Part shown: piece after piece, positions 1 to 12,761 of the stretch
Layout of the letters: every line of letters starts with the position of its first letter
Numbering within the stretch: position 1 is the stretch's first letter
NCBI RefSeq assembly: GCF_007655135.1
Contig: NC_045134.1
Coordinates: forward strand, 3,430,982 to 3,494,981
Direction: 5' to 3'
Source of the DNA: Punica granatum
Lineage: Eukaryota > Streptophyta > Magnoliopsida > Myrtales > Lythraceae
Length of the DNA stretch: 64,000 nt
Program-made: the position numbers and the translations under genes
Notes under the pieces: generated by a model
Told to the model about the DNA's origin: nothing
Seen by the model: the letters and a program-made list of their open reading frames with translations, nothing else
The model's database searches: none

Positions 1-191
1 TTGATTTGTTGATAATAGCTACTGAGGAGAAACTTCTCAGAAAGATGAGAGACGACTTTTCCATTCCGGAGATTCGGATTCTATTAATTTTCGGAGCCAT
101 TTGTTTATTTATTCTTTTTGAAAAATATCCCACTTTCGATCCTAGATCGTTTGCTTGTTTTTGACTTTTTTGGGCATCTGCTTTTGCTTTT

Positions 192-302
192 GTCCATGAA
201 GATGAAGATGGAGGAAATGGAACTTTTTCCATCCCAGACCGCGTTCTCGATGAGATTATGATTCACGTGCGGGCCAATCGCCTTTGGATGTGGAAGATTA
301 GG
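192..302 (+). pseudogene. F-box-like N-terminal remnant, copy 1
   Basis: One frame reads IPDRVLDEIMIHVRANRLW, which fits the start of a plant F-box domain (family pattern: Pxx(V/I)LxEIxxxLPxxSLxR). No ATG is in frame just upstream and the reading ends soon after the first helices, so it is a decayed N-terminal fragment. Longer copies of the same sequence lie at 22779-23006 and 60311-60538, and shorter traces at 17035-17105, 44280-44345 and 47745-47815. The F-box assignment rests on a short motif. Confidence 0.4.
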
Positions 303-397
303 TTTTTTTTTTTAAAATAAAAGGCTAGGACCAATGTAGCAACCCCTCTTGAGATTATGATTAATGTTAATTAATCTTCTGTCAATAACTCTGCGCG

Positions 398-500
398 TCA
401 TCACTTCATTATTAAGAAGGCTGCATCGGATGTCAGCATGAAGCCATAACAGGTTCCGAGCCCATAATTAATCTACAGAGTAACCTGACCACAATCCAAA
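398..500 (+). repeat. Cluster-wide dispersed module (copy 1 of 7)
   Basis: A block of about 80-100 bp centred on CATCACTTCATTGTTAAG-like sequence followed by GCATCAGAT...CAGCATG...GCC and ACAGGATTCGAGCCC. Other copies are near 8146-8222, 23075-23150, 36878-36955, 44876-44955, 47868-47945 and 60600-60675, all in the same orientation. In four copies (398, 23075, 47868, 60600) it follows an F-box remnant, and at 36878 and 44876 it sits next to an mTERF pseudogene. It is a good marker for the unit that was multiplied in this cluster. No function can be assigned. Confidence 0.6.
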
Positions 501-2559
501 ACCGGGGTTAGGTCAAACTCGGCCATCTTGGTGCAGTTTAAAGAACAAAAATGTTATTTTACGTAAGGTTGAGAACAAGGAAGAGAACAATCTACAATCG
601 ATCGGTCAGTGGCTCTCTATTCAATTAATTAGATCGGGCTAAACGTTGCATAAGCGGAAGGGAAAGAGGGAATGCTAATCTTGAATGACTTTTACTGGCT
701 GGCTAAACTACTGCAGTCGCATGTGACGAGAGGGTCAGGATCGAGAAACAAAGCAGAAGACGATCTGCGAGGTAGATGCTAGCTGCTGCTGCTAGTCAAC
801 AATATGTTGCTGTTTGGGCCTGAATGAACAGATTCGAGTCCTGCCTCCGGAACTAACAGAATTATCCTAACAAACTCAACCAAAAACGAACATGAGACTT
901 GTATCACGACATTCTCTATAAATTCTATCTTCTCATCCATTGTACAGAAAATAATTAACATTGATTGAAGACAAGCTTAGTCTATTCAAACATAATTGGT
1001 AATTGCTGCAACATTAGGACAAAAGAAACATAATTTTTATCCCTTCATTACTTCAGTTGCGACGTGTAGCTCAGGAACAACTAGGAGATCTAGCCGGGCA
1101 GTGATCCTGCTCAGTGTTTTGATCCAGATATCGTCACAATCTTCGGTTCCTGCAGGAAGTTCACCACATCGACCTGGACAGGCCCTGGAATGGTTGGCAT
1201 TCGTGTCCTTGGAGTCAGTTGGTAGCGATGCTCTCCATAGGTGTCTCCTCTTAAGGATGCACAGTGACAGCTGCAACGATGAGGGTGAGTGCTCTGTCGA
1301 CAGCTCGGCAGTCCCTGCATCGCCGCCCAGGGAGGAGCCTCCATGTACATCCTCGTCAGGGATGGAGCAGTGAGCTCCTCAGCTACTGTCCCTCCTCATG
1401 CTCATCCTCGGGATGATCAAGTACGGAGAAGGGATATGAATTCCCAAATCCACGAAGCTCAATGGAATATTTGACGTGAAGGACTTCTTGAGGGTGGAGC
1501 GGCCAGAGGTAAGGAGATCGACCTTGAAAGCGCCTCCACGAGATCATGGTGTTTAAGAAGTCAGTCTTCGAGTTGGCAGAGGATAAGCTTGGGTTCATCT
1601 GCGATATGCTGTACACAAAGGCCAACCTTCATCTAAGCTAAGAGGGGAATCATCCTCCGTCCGATCTACTTCTATCTCCATAAGCACGCCGGTCTATACT
1701 TCATTGTCTACAAGTTCTGCAGATGTTAAGTCACAGGTTCATATTCGAGCAGCTCAAGGACGAGAGCCCGATCAAGATATGAGAATACGATCGTCATGCC
1801 CCAATAATTTATTAGCTGAGAGAGGCGATTACATGCTCCTGAGGAATGATTGCCTCGAAAGTTGACAATGTTTCACCCATGTCCGATTATATGGTGTACC
1901 TTCACGCCTTCCGCCCAATGCTGACCTTCGCAGCAGTTCACTGCTCTGGTGAGGCTGGGCGTTCCCCAACCCACGATGGCTGTCCTTATGGCAAACCTTG
2001 GTCTCAGTGGCCAGGTCAAATTCCTCGACAAGAAGAGCCTATGAAAGCGGTCGAGGATGGGCAAATCATCTATGTTTAATATAAAGCCTAAATAGAAGCA
2101 GAAAACTGTCCCCCGATGAATGCTAAATAAAGGCCAACTAAAAGTACAAAAAGCCGGGAAAATGCAGCCGGATTTCATATCTTAATACTGTTCAAGATAT
2201 ACATCTGCAAGACTTTCTATACCTTCTCACATGAAAAGAATCCATCCTGAAAAACCCACGCCCACTGGGCTCACAACATGAGCAGTTTTCAACATTCTGG
2301 TGCACACCTCTCGGGAATGCTCCCTTTGCAAGAGGAAGGTGGCAGTTTGGATATTCTCCCATGTCCCGTACTTGGAGCTGAAGCTGCCTCCACCGCTCTG
2401 CTCTGCATACTCGAGAATGACCACTCGGGAACAATTGTCCCATGTCCTTACTATGTCCTTGAGGGATATGGGCTGTGAGAGCCCGCAGAGGGAGGTGATT
2501 AACCTGGACTTTGCCTTTGCCGAGAGATCTTCATACTCTTTGCTGTAAAAATAACATTT

Positions 2560-3640
2560 TTTCCCCCAAGTTCATGAAGGAAAGGGGCATATTTAGTTGA
2601 TGTTCACATAAATAATATGTATCAGATATGATTTTTCCTCCAATTCAGAGATGGAGAATGCAGAGAGAATGAAGAACGCAATATTCAGTTGATCTGCTTT
2701 TCTAAGATAATTTTCTTAAATTGCTCATTTTCTTAATGAAATTATATTTCAATTCAGATATATACTTTGCAATTGTTTTACCTTCCTAATATTATCTCAA
2801 AGCGTGTGATTCCAACTTAGAATACTAAATCCAATACAAGATTACAAATGGGCAATCGACCTCTATTTAATTTATTTATAGTTACATTAGCAAAATGGAA
2901 TCACTAAAGTGCCATAAAGATAATTTAAATTATATAAATGTAATATGAATGCAATCAATACATAATCTTATAGCATAATCTTTTTCATTTTTAATGAACA
3001 ATTTTCTACTTAAGATATTCAATTATTTTATACTGATTATTATTAAAAGAATTTTAAATATTTTTTGCACAACGCTCGGGTATTCATCTAGTTCCTTTCA
3101 GAACGACGGTTGGGAGACACTGAGGGTCCGTTTGACAATTGAATTAAATTTCGAAATTTAATACTATTTCCATTGAAATGGATAAAAGACAAACGAGTAT
3201 GTTGGTAAAAAAGTATTTATATATATTTACGTGGGTTGTAATAATATGGTTGAGGAAGAAAATAAAAAAGTAAGGATTGTGTCGTTGAATTGAGAAATAA
3301 GTAATGAATAATTAAGAGAATTTAATATTAAAAAATTAAATTGAACCGTAATTAAGATAAAAAAATTGAAGAAAAAGGAGAAAAATAATGGTTGTGTTAA
3401 TTGAAAAAAAAGTAAAGACCAGTAAAGTGGAAATATTCAACTCCAAAACCAAACCAGCTTGATCTTGCTACGTGTAGGGGAGAGAAAATGGTGCAAATTA
3501 GTGGGCTACGTGTAGGAGAGAGGATTTTCTCTCTCTCTCTCTCTCTGCATTCTCTCTCAACGTGCCCAGCCAGCAATGGTTTTATTTTTATTTTTTTATT
3601 AGTTGGTTCACACTCTTTTTATTTTTTCAATTATTTATAT
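2560..3640. other. AT-rich spacer without a gene; possible Helitron-type end and simple repeats
   Basis: No coding potential is visible. Near 3068-3093 there is a degenerate palindromic GCACAACGCTCGGGT followed by CTAG, which resembles plant Helitron 3' ends. From about 3121 (GGGTCCGTTTGACAATTGAA) the sequence resembles MITE-like 'GTTTGA' spacers. A short (TC)n tract lies at 3527-3547. All of these are weak calls. Confidence 0.3.
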
Positions 3641-3989
3641 TCTTTCTCACATATGATCTAAACATGAACATGAAAAAATAATTATAATCATCTTCACACT
3701 ACCAACAGAAAATCTTGTTTCGTAGAACAGTGTAAAAACTAGTCCATTCCATTGCCTCACTCTGTGACTGTTCCTTAAACGGGGCCCTAAACCGCCTGGG
3801 TTCCTGGCTATGCCACAATTTCTGAACTTCGGTTTCCTGTTGATCATGTTTCGCCCCTTCATTACTTCAGTTGCAAGCCAAGAGACATTATTGGGGACGA
3901 GGAGCAAGGAGCAGCAGGCGTTCACTGGGAGGGTGTTCGAGCTCTAGCACCATTGGGAGATCCGGCCACTGATCCTGCCCGTTGTTTTG

Positions 3990-4460
3990 ATCCAGATCAC
4001 CTCGATTCAGGCGTTCACTGGGAGGGTGTTCGAGTTTCTGGGTAAAGCACTGGTACTCAGCTCGTCTTGGTACAACAACAACTTGCGTGCATGGGATTTG
4101 CCCACAAGGACTGAACTGTGGTACTGTTTAGCAAGGTTGGTAGCTATGATAATATCCTGGTCGCACGGTTTTGTCCCTTCAAACTGTGAGGACTCCGAAG
4201 AACATCTTCTGTAAACACAAGAATCAAGAGATGATCAAGGAGCCGCATTTGCTCCACGACTTCATGTAAATTAAGCCAGGAGCAGTAATCACCATACCGG
4301 CTACTATCTTCTACAGAGTAGGCGCTGATCATGTCAGGTCTCTCGAGATGTCATAAAGCAGGAACTGGGCCCAGAATTTGGGATGTCAATTTGCTGCAAG
4401 AGGTCCGTTACTGATTATATTTAATTGAACATTTACGGAGCAACTTTAATTGATACGGGT
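3990..4460 (-). mobile_element. LINE-derived and flanking fragments
   Basis: Positions 4205-4460 align with 36605-36850, which continues directly into the recognisable LINE reverse-transcriptase tail at 35587-36690. Positions 4050-4130 align with 30340-30420. The fragment carries no usable reading frame. It ends at the insertion point of the solo LTR that begins at 4477, so it is the pre-existing DNA into which that LTR element jumped. Confidence 0.5.
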
Positions 4461-4476
4461 CTTCTGCGAATTGCTC

Positions 4477-6672
4477 TGTGAGACCTAAAAATTTTTTATA
4501 TTTAAATAGCATACGTATACATATACATATACTTACATTCTTATATATATATATATATATATATATAAATCATACATTTGTTTGCTGAAGAGGGAAAAAA
4601 AAAGAGTGATGGCAAGGGCCCCACGTGGCCTCAATTTCCCCTGACCCATTCCACCGCCTCAGTTTTTTTTTTCCTCTATCATTCTCCTTTGTTCCTCTTT
4701 TCTTTCGTTTAGGGGGCTGGTGGGTTTAAAAGAAAAAGAAACAGAGAAGAACAGAGGCCGTGAGAGAGAAACAGAGAGAGAGAGCTAGAAGGGGTGAATA
4801 AAGCTGAGAGCCCGGGAAGTTCACGGAAGAGGAAGAGGACTAAGCTTAGAGTTTTGATCTGTAAGTTGATTTCCCTACCCTTAATACTCTTATTCGCCGT
4901 GTCTAGATATGGTTAGATACATCTCAGTTCAGTCTAAGGTTCCGATAATGATACAAATTTTGCAAATTGTTGGTCTTTCATAGTTTAAGCATTATTATTC
5001 AGTACTTCTAGTGTAGATTATTCTTGTTCTTACTCGAATTAGAGCATGGGTGAACTTGAGAAGTTAGATTGGGATGTGTTGCTAAATCAAGGAAGTGAAT
5101 GCACGATGAAGTATTATGCTATGTAGGCATGCATCAACCGATTGATATGAATTTTCATGGCGTAGATATGTTGGGATGAGGAAGGTTATATGCTTTAATG
5201 ATTTTTATTTTTATAGTAATATACTATATTGAGTTGTTTTGGTTAATGGACTGAAATTTTCTAATAAATTATATGGATAATAATTCATTCTTCGCATTGA
5301 TTTCTTGTTGATCTTGGCCTATTTGGGTGAAATTATATAATAAGGTTGGATAGTGATCTCATAAGAGTGCTTAATTGACGTTTGTGATAGGAAGTTTGTT
5401 TTATAGTAGAATGTTATAATCAAATATGACATTGAGGTCTTGAATTGCTGTGATGAATGCTCAGAAGTCTCCAGTTAAGCTTCCTTAATAGTGATCAGCT
5501 AAAATATATGTATTGTGCAAGTTGATATGAATTGAATTATATGCATGTGAGCTGGTGAGGTAGCTGAAGAATAACGGTTATTGTTCAATTTGTATTAACT
5601 AGATATGGTTAGTGAATTCAATTATATATATTGTTATTCAGTTATTAAAGTTCTAGTTATTGCTATTTTTGCTTGGGCAAGTTATTATAAATTTGTTTTT
5701 TTTATAAATAATATTGGATAGGCAATGTTAGGAGAATACCCTCTGCTGCCTTGAGTTTTATGATGTTGGATTCCTTGTATGGAGTACTATCTAGCTATTG
5801 TTGTTACTGCTATTATATATTTTTGGTCTTTTGTGAGTCTCTCATTGACCTTGAAATTGATAAGAGCAATCAGGTTTGTTTAAATCGGAATTTATCGAGA
5901 TGGCTGGAGTGGAAACTTCGATTTAAAGAGTTGGGTTGCTGCCTTGTGCTAATCTAGATTGGGTTGAGATTTTCTATTTTGGTGTGAACGATCTTCATTA
6001 AGTTGAAACTCATCATGAGAAATCTATGGATAGATTAAGTTGGCAATGTATAAGCATATACATATTTATACTTCATAATGAGTTTTTAATGGAGATTAAG
6101 TGAGCGTTAAAAATGATTATTGATATTTTAGTTACGAATTTGCTCATTTTAGTGTTTAAAATGTTATTGAGAATCTTGTAAGGATGATTGTGCAAAATTA
6201 TGTCGAGGCAGCAGATTCTTCTGCGATGGGAAATAAAGATTTGAGATAAAAATTAGCTTCGTTTGCTCAATCGAATCCATCTTGTTTGTTGCATCATTCC
6301 ATGAAGCATTATTCTGTAGACTTTTCTAAGATAAAATTATAAAGAGATCATAGGGGTTAATGAGGTTTATTATTCTTATTGTTAGATAAGCATACTAGAG
6401 ACTAGTATTGGATTGTTTTTCCATGAAAACTACTCTAAGTCATATTGAAATGGAGAACTAGCTTGCAATATAATCTATAATTTTAGGGGAATAACGTACT
6501 GTCAAAGGGTATGATTAGTTACTTGCTGGTATGATATATGCTTATAAATTGGTTTCTTATTAAATTTAACATATATCAGGAATGGAGTACACCAAAGCTA
6601 TGTATCTCGAAGGCTTGAACTTGGTGATTTACTTTTGGGAGTTATCGGTGAATACTTCATTCCATCGTGAAA

Positions 6673-6713
<41 letters not shown>

Positions 6714-8140
6714 TGTGAGTACTCTATTCCCTTGTAAAATGATGTATTATAGTTATATAATTTATTTAAGAAGAATATAGTGATAGTTAGATTAATTAAT
6801 CGGTCTTGCTATGTGGTGTGAAATGATTTGAGAGGTATTGCATTTTATGTTTATTTTGATTTGAGTTATGCAGTGTGATTGAATATGTTGATTGTGTATG
6901 AGATATGTGATGATAATGTGGTACCATTGTAATGTGATTGAGATTGTGCTCGTGTATGATGATATATGAGGTGCGATGGCATGGTTGCAATTGTTTGTGC
7001 TTGTGATTGTTGTTTGATTATAGCCATGAGACCGCTGATCCGGCAGTTTATAAATAGGACGCCTAGATCGTTGATCCGGCGGGATACAAAAAGGGACACC
7101 TAGACCGCTGATCCGGCGGGATACAAAAAGGGACGTCTAGACTGCTGATCCGGCGGGATATAAAATGGACGCCTAGACTCCTACTGCCGGAGGATAATGG
7201 GCAGCCCTCGCTTATGAGACATGGATATTGGGAGTTGAGTATGATATGAATGAGATGTGCGGGGTCACGGTACCGTCTTAACTCAATTGCGAGGAAATGC
7301 AACCCTATGGCTATATTGATTAGTTGTGTTGTATATTTTTGTATGGTATGTTTGTTGGAGATGTGATCATTGCTGAGATTGCTGGAGAAGTAATGATTGT
7401 TGAGATTGTCTGAAGATGTTCTGTGAAAGTTATGTTGTTGCTAGAGTTTGATCTATCAGGTGATTCTATTGTGAGGTTCTATGGAATGCTAATGAATGGA
7501 TATTTGATGTTTATGTGACACTTGATATTAGAGAAATAGTTGGAAGAGCAGTGTGTATTTGTTATTATTAGAACTTAAATTTAATTACTGCATCGGATAT
7601 GATTATTATTGTAGTTTGTATATATATATATATATATATATACTAGGTAATTGTGCGGGTGAGCTGATAGTTGGAGTGGATGAGATTGTATTATTTATTT
7701 GAATATTTGTTTGTTTAAAATTAAATATTTATTTAATAATAAGTCATTTTGTTTTGGAATATAGTACTCACTGAGATGCAGCTCACACTTTGCATATGTT
7801 TTTCAGATGAGCTAGGAGCTAGATTAGCAGCACATGAGAACTCTTTTGATATCGGGGATCAGCTCGGAGGACTAGGTAGGGACCTTAGTTGTTTAATATG
7901 TATTCTTTTTGTATAGAATGTATTTGAATATGTTACGACTTGAAATTTTTGTTACTTTGGTTTAGTGATTGATTGAGAAAAGAAAATTACTCTCTTTTGA
8001 GACGTATATACATATTAGAGCTTACTAGATTGGTTTATATTTTTGAGAGTTATGGAAAGCATGTTTTATATGAATAGTTATGGGATAAGGGATATCGCAG
8101 AAATATAGAAAAAATTCTGCTGAAATTTCGGGTCGTGACA
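4477..8140 (+). mobile_element. Solo LTR, family 1 (3.66 kb), TSD TGCTC
   Basis: The element begins TGTGAGACCT and ends GGGTCGTGACA, the same termini as the LTR at 32400-35586. It is bounded by a 5-bp target-site duplication TGCTC at 4472-4476 and 8141-8145. No internal region or second LTR is present, so it is a solo LTR left by recombination. Inside are a GC-rich minisatellite (7028-7195), (TA)n runs (4541-4566, 6676-6710, 7620-7641) and the conserved stretch GCTCACTGAGATGCAGCTCA near 7767. Unusually long LTRs are typical of some Gypsy and LARD families. The flanks joined without the element match 36852-36920, a paralogous empty site. Confidence 0.9.
7028..7195 (+). repeat. Minisatellite inside solo LTR, four units of about 40 bp
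   Basis: Four tandem units share a core GCTGATCCGGCGGGATACAAA with GC-rich inverted-repeat character (CCGGCGG). The homologous LTR copy at 34542-34735 has five units with a related but distinct core (GCTGGACCCGGCGGAATA), and the minus-strand copy has remnants at 19499-19655. Confidence 0.8.
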
Positions 8141-8145
8141 TGCTC

Positions 8146-9260
8146 TTAATAGCCTCATCACTTCATTGTAAACAATGTTGTATCAGATCTGCATGAAGCC
8201 ATCAATAACAGGATTCGTGCCCAGGGGTGGACTGATTTGAAAACAAAGAAAAAATTTGAGGGTACCGGTATAATAAATGAAGAATAACCCCCTACGGAGC
8301 GAATCAGCAAATAATAACTCAATGATTAAGTAGGCCCCCAACCACTTATCATTTAGAACCTTTTGGACTTAAGTCTATTAAGTCATCTTTTTTAGTGCTT
8401 ATGAAACAAGCTTAATTTCATTAAGTTTTGAATGATTAAATTAAACACTTATTTTGTGTTATCAAACACATGCTAATTCTCCAAGTTTCTCCATGCCAAA
8501 AGGTCCCAAGTTTCTCCATGCCAAAAGTCTCCAAGTTTCTCCATGCCAAAAAGATAAGTTGAGCGGATCGGTTTGGGTTTGTTTGCGCATTCATCTTCAT
8601 TTGGTCGTAACTTCATCATCCGGACTCGAAACCACGAACCATTAGAATCGATGTTATTCCCTACTCGCTAAGCTTTCCAATGAAATATAACTTGCACCAT
8701 TTTGCTTAAGTTTTCCCTGGCAAAAACATTAAAACTTAGATACTGCAAAATTGGATCAACTAACTCGATATCAAAATAAAATGGACCAAAAACTAATCGA
8801 AACTCCTAAAATCTACCAAAACTCAATAAAACAAGAATTGAACTAAGAACCACAAAAAGCTAAACTAAACTTGATAATCTAGCATGCAAATAGCGCCCAA
8901 ATAATGCTCATTTAACTCGATTTTTACCGAGTTATCAACAGTATTAAAGAGGAACTGGCTCTTCTCCAAGAAAGAGAATGCCCAATATCGTTTTTATGTT
9001 GTGATGATATATAATCCCATCTCAAGCCACCCAAACTCCAGTGTACAATGGCCTCGATGAGGCTAATTTCAGCCTCTGCAAGGTCTGATCCAGCCTCATC
9101 AATCCCAAAATCAGGATTTCAAGTCAATATCTTTTTTCAGTAAAATGGATAATAAAAATTTTCTTCATTACTAAAGCACCAATGGTTTCGTAACATCAAG
9201 CATCCTCTAACTGTTACCTGAATCAGGAGGCTCAGTTAGAACCGAGGGGTCCTGTCTCCA
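8146..9260. other. Gene-poor spacer with a dispersed module and a 26-bp tandem repeat
   Basis: Positions 8146-8222 carry the cluster-wide dispersed module, which continues the sequence interrupted by the solo LTR. Positions 8477-8552 hold three copies of a unit of about 26 bp with the core CCAAGTTTCTCCATGCCAAA. The remainder shows no gene that I can support. Confidence 0.5.
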
Positions 9261-9826
9261 TTTCCAGCATCTTTATCGATATTTGTCGTCCAGTTGCAGC
9301 ATCTTTATCGATATTTTCCGAAAATAGTCGTGCTGAAACAGGAAGATACTGAAGTTTATTAATAATTGATAAATGGACTTTTCCACGAAGAAACCTTTAA
9401 TTGTACTGTCTATGAAGTAATTAAGCTTCCTATGTGCAATAATAAATGCAAATCTGTAGTTCTTATCTATAAGTACAATTATTAAATTAGCGACCCTCAT
9501 ACATTAAAAAGCATAAACTCCTTTAAATTCTTCTTCTTCTTCTTTTGTTTTTAGTAAGTACATTTAAAATCTAAATGAATACAGATATACCAATTTTGCC
9601 CACCTAATAATGAAGAAAGAAAGCTTGTGTTAGTCAAAGAAATTATAGGCAAACAGACCAGGTTCCTGGCATCATGGAAAACCTTTTCTTCAAACCGAAC
9701 CGCTATTTTCCTTAGTTCGTGCAATCCTTGCAATCCCTCTGAACCAGAAAATGGACAATGCCTTTTCAAAGTCTCCATCCTACATCGAAGACAATATATC
9801 GAGAAATAAAGCATGATATAAAATTA

Positions 9827-10849
9827 CCCGATAACCAAATGAAGCAATTACCCGCACAAAAGGACCTATCAAACATACAAACCTAGATCAAGTTTTAAGA
9901 ACTAAAGAAACTAAATAGAAGGATAATCTCTAAAAACTAACCGCAGAAGCCACATCAAATAGAGGTAAAATAATTGACCGGTGAATCTTCCCACTAGAAA
10001 TTACTACTCTAAATATCTTACCCACTACTCCGCCCGAGCGAGAGCAAGATGTTGCAGTGCCAATGAACTAAGTGCAAGAATTAGAGAAGCACAAATTACG
10101 TATCAGAACAGATATAACTTTGTCAGTCCCAAGATGTACAAGTTCAAGTTTCCAGCCATGGCTTGGTACTGCAGTCGTCCATAAACAAACTAAAGTTTGG
10201 GAACAAGCATCTGTGCCCTATCAAGATTGCAGACTAAAAACAACGGATCTCTATAGGATGAGGCATGCAATGGAAGTCTACAATCTATATCAATAATCAT
10301 AAAGATATAGCTCCAAGAAACTCCAATGAGTGTGGTAATTATAACTTTCTTCAGGGTTAGTTTCTACTATATGAGTCTACCACCGCCACTTCATAAATCA
10401 ATATCAATTAAAAGAAAAAAAGAAGAAGATAAAATCACAAGCATAATGCCCTAAGCAATATCTTCCATTTCCATTCAATCTAACAATCTAACTGTTACCA
10501 CTATCTTGCTCTATATGCCGCACCCTCAGCAAGCTGCAGTGACATTAACTACAAAAAACATGCATTTCTTTCGAAGAATTTTATTTCTCCAAACTTTTCC
10601 GGGTACAAGAGAGAAGAATCCATATCATTTATCCTTTGACTAGGGTCGTACTTTATCGAAATCAATGCTCCGACACTTCAATCCTTTTACTTTACCGGGA
10701 TTTTGCCAAGCTTCAGCTTTGCAAATATAGCCCGGTTGAGAGATGCCATGCTAAATATTGTGGCCCCTGGGAGGCTGAAACTCAACCACCGAATCAAAGA
10801 TATCATATGGGGTCTTGCCCGTCTTCATACTCTCACTGTCAGCGCTAGC
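9827..10849. other. Intronic sequence of the MED15 pseudogene, no gene seen
   Basis: Several short open frames on both strands show no family resemblance that I can name. The region lies between exons one and two of the KIX fragment and reads as intron and inserted DNA. Confidence 0.4.
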
Positions 10850-11427
10850 TAGGGGAGTGCGGGGTCCGGATACTCCCTTTTTTTTCATGATACTCTGACC
10901 CTACCCTGTAAGGGACATATTCCAAGATTTTGGAACCAGACCTAACCATATTGAGTCTTGGAACCGAAACCTATCCAAAACCTGTATTATACTACAGGTT
11001 CCGAGTATCCTGTTAGAACCTGTAAATTTTTTTGTCTCGCTAAATAAAACCGAAAAATATCTCATCCATAATCAGTAATCATATAAAATAGAATGTCGAC
11101 AAAGAGAAATGGATAAGAGACAGAGATGAGGGTTAGGTTTCATATTTTTTTTAATTAGTGACTATATTTTTTAAATATTAAAATATATTAATATAATTAT
11201 ATAACTATATATATAATGGGGGAAATTATTATCCGGGTTCGAATATTGATTCCGGTTTCGGTTCTAGATACCCTATATGTAAGAACTGAAACCGGAACCG
11301 GTTTTCACCGATTTTTTATTTTAATACCCGGACCCTATCATATTTTTAATATGAGCTACCTAGACCCTATCATAACTAGTAGGTTTTAACCGATTCCGGG
11401 TATACTCAGTATACGTGCATACCCCTA
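10850..11427. mobile_element. hAT-like non-autonomous DNA transposon (578 bp)
   Basis: Imperfect terminal inverted repeats TAGGGGAGTGC (10850) and TAGGGGTATGC (reverse complement of 11417-11427) bound a sequence with internal imperfect palindromes made of CCGG and GGTT words, a common style of plant hAT-derived elements. There is no transposase. A clear 8-bp target duplication could not be made out, since the right end abuts the LTR fragment starting at 11428. Confidence 0.5.
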
Positions 11428-12465
11428 GTCTAGGCTACTGATCCAACAGGATATCAAACGGACATTTAGATTCCAACTGCTAGAGGATAATAAAGATATT
11501 GATACGGGGAGTTGCTGATGATTTGATTGACATGTGTGGAGTCATGGTACCATCTTAACTCTGTTGCGAAAAAATGTGACCCTATGGCTCATTTGTTTGA
11601 TTGTATTGAAAGTTTGTCTGTTTGAAGTTGGGATATTGAAAAGCATATTATGATGGTATGAACTTGGTTTATAAGTATTTGTCTGATGATATTGAATAGT
11701 TGAGAAATGATTGCAAGAGTTGAGTTTTTTCTGTGTTTCATGTTTGTAGCCAGAACATGAGTTGGGTAATTATTAGCATGTAATATATATATATATATAT
11801 ATATTTAGTAATAATGTGGTGTTCAATTATTTTTTTTTGTTGGTTACAAAATTATAGGAGACATTGCTATCACGATTTCGGGAAATTGAGCATTAGAGGT
11901 TTTCTCATGCACTTCTCAAAACTCAACTTATATTTTCTTACTTACGGGGTTGGAGTTGTGCTGCATTATTTCTAAATTCTGATGTTATCACATATATATA
12001 TATATGGCTGTTTTAACATTAATATTTATAGTTCATTTTGCTTTGGAATTTTTTTACTCATAGTGATGCAACTCATATTTTGCATATATTTTTTTTCAGA
12101 TGAGTTTTGAGGAGATGCGTTAGAAGATAGACTGGCTGAAACATTTGTATCATTTGTTTCCAATGAGAAACATTTTTATATCATGGATCAACTCGGAGGA
12201 TTTGTAATGAGCACTTTATATCTAGAGGCATTTAAGCCATGTATAGAAAATTTGTAATCCTGAAAATTTTTGATTAGTTGCTCATAGGAGGTTGTAAGAG
12301 AGATTCTAGTAAGTTTCTTTCGAAGATTTAATTATTTCTTGAGATGTATTTAGCATTGAGTTGGCTGGATAGCTGGAAATATTATGAAGTTTTCTAGCAG
12401 GTTAATGTATTAGTATGGAATAATGAGAAATTAGGGGAGACTGGCAAAATTTTCAGGTCATGACA
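11428..12465 (+). mobile_element. Truncated, diverged LTR fragment of family 1
   Basis: It aligns in order with the second half of the intact LTRs: the minisatellite core (CTACTGATCCAACAGGATAT), then GGAGTCATGGTACCATC, then ATGGATCAACTCGGAGGA, and the terminus CAGGTCATGACA in place of CGGGTCGTGACA. It is clearly more diverged than the other copies and its left side is cut at the hAT-like element. It lies in the first large intron of the MED15 pseudogene. Confidence 0.75.
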
Positions 12466-12761
12466 TTATCCTAGGACTCGGTTCACAAGAGAATATTGAA
12501 GGAACCGCATTTTGGATTATCTTTAGTACCAAATCAAGTTTAGTTTATAAAATATACGATCCTTTTGAGCTCTTCTTGTCATATTGTTTGCATCAATTCT
12601 CCATATGGTCTCTTGATTTTGTAAGTTACGACCATTTTGCATAAGCCCCAGCTGGGATAAAATCCGGACTGCACAAACACCTAAACTGAATGCAGAAGAA
12701 AGCAGACAAACGCTTACATCTTGTCGACTATCCGCGGCCTCATCTTCTCAATAGACTCTGT

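Larger units (their letters stand above)
1..2690. repeat. Duplicated block of degenerate gene fragments, paralogous to 47730-50240
   Basis: This stretch aligns by eye with 47730-50240 over most of its length, for example 660-860 with 48176-48380, 1160-1480 with 48450-48850, 1800-2080 with 49190-49630 and 2100-2560 with 49640-50110. Positions 1-60 instead match the promoter of TNL3 (about 43879-43913), so the left edge is probably the upstream side of another minus-strand TNL outside the window. An F-box-like remnant lies at 192-302. The other pieces look like former coding sequence in that reading frames are partly conserved between the two copies, but each is broken by stops and frameshifts. 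I do not recognise their family. One candidate frame on the minus strand (2548-2192 and 50110-49765) reads like a protein C-terminal region with a conserved stretch beginning [11 protein letters not shown]. No intact gene is supported. Confidence 0.6.
9273..12761 (-). pseudogene. MED15-like KIX domain pseudogene fragment, three exons
   Basis: Three minus-strand exons with correct splice borders join in phase: 12761-12718, 9779-9659 and 9332-9273. They encode a stretch like the KIX domain at the N terminus of plant Mediator subunit 15 (RIVDKM-METLKRHCPFSGSEGL, then IAVRFEEK, then YFRKISIKM). KIX domains bind activation domains of transcription factors. The first exon of MED15 and everything after the KIX are missing. 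A 32-bp tandem duplication (units starting 9265 and 9297) shifts the frame and brings a TAA at 9273-9275; past it, the second unit would continue KISIKMLEMET in another frame. The large intron (9780-12717) holds a hAT-like element and an LTR fragment. Almost certainly non-functional. A different MED15 segment is fused to a gag-like exon at 52950-54867. Confidence 0.75.

Noticed and set aside
8477..8552. Three-copy 26-bp repeat considered as a CRISPR-like array
   Set aside because: Plant nuclear context, no unique spacers of constant length; it is a short tandem duplication.
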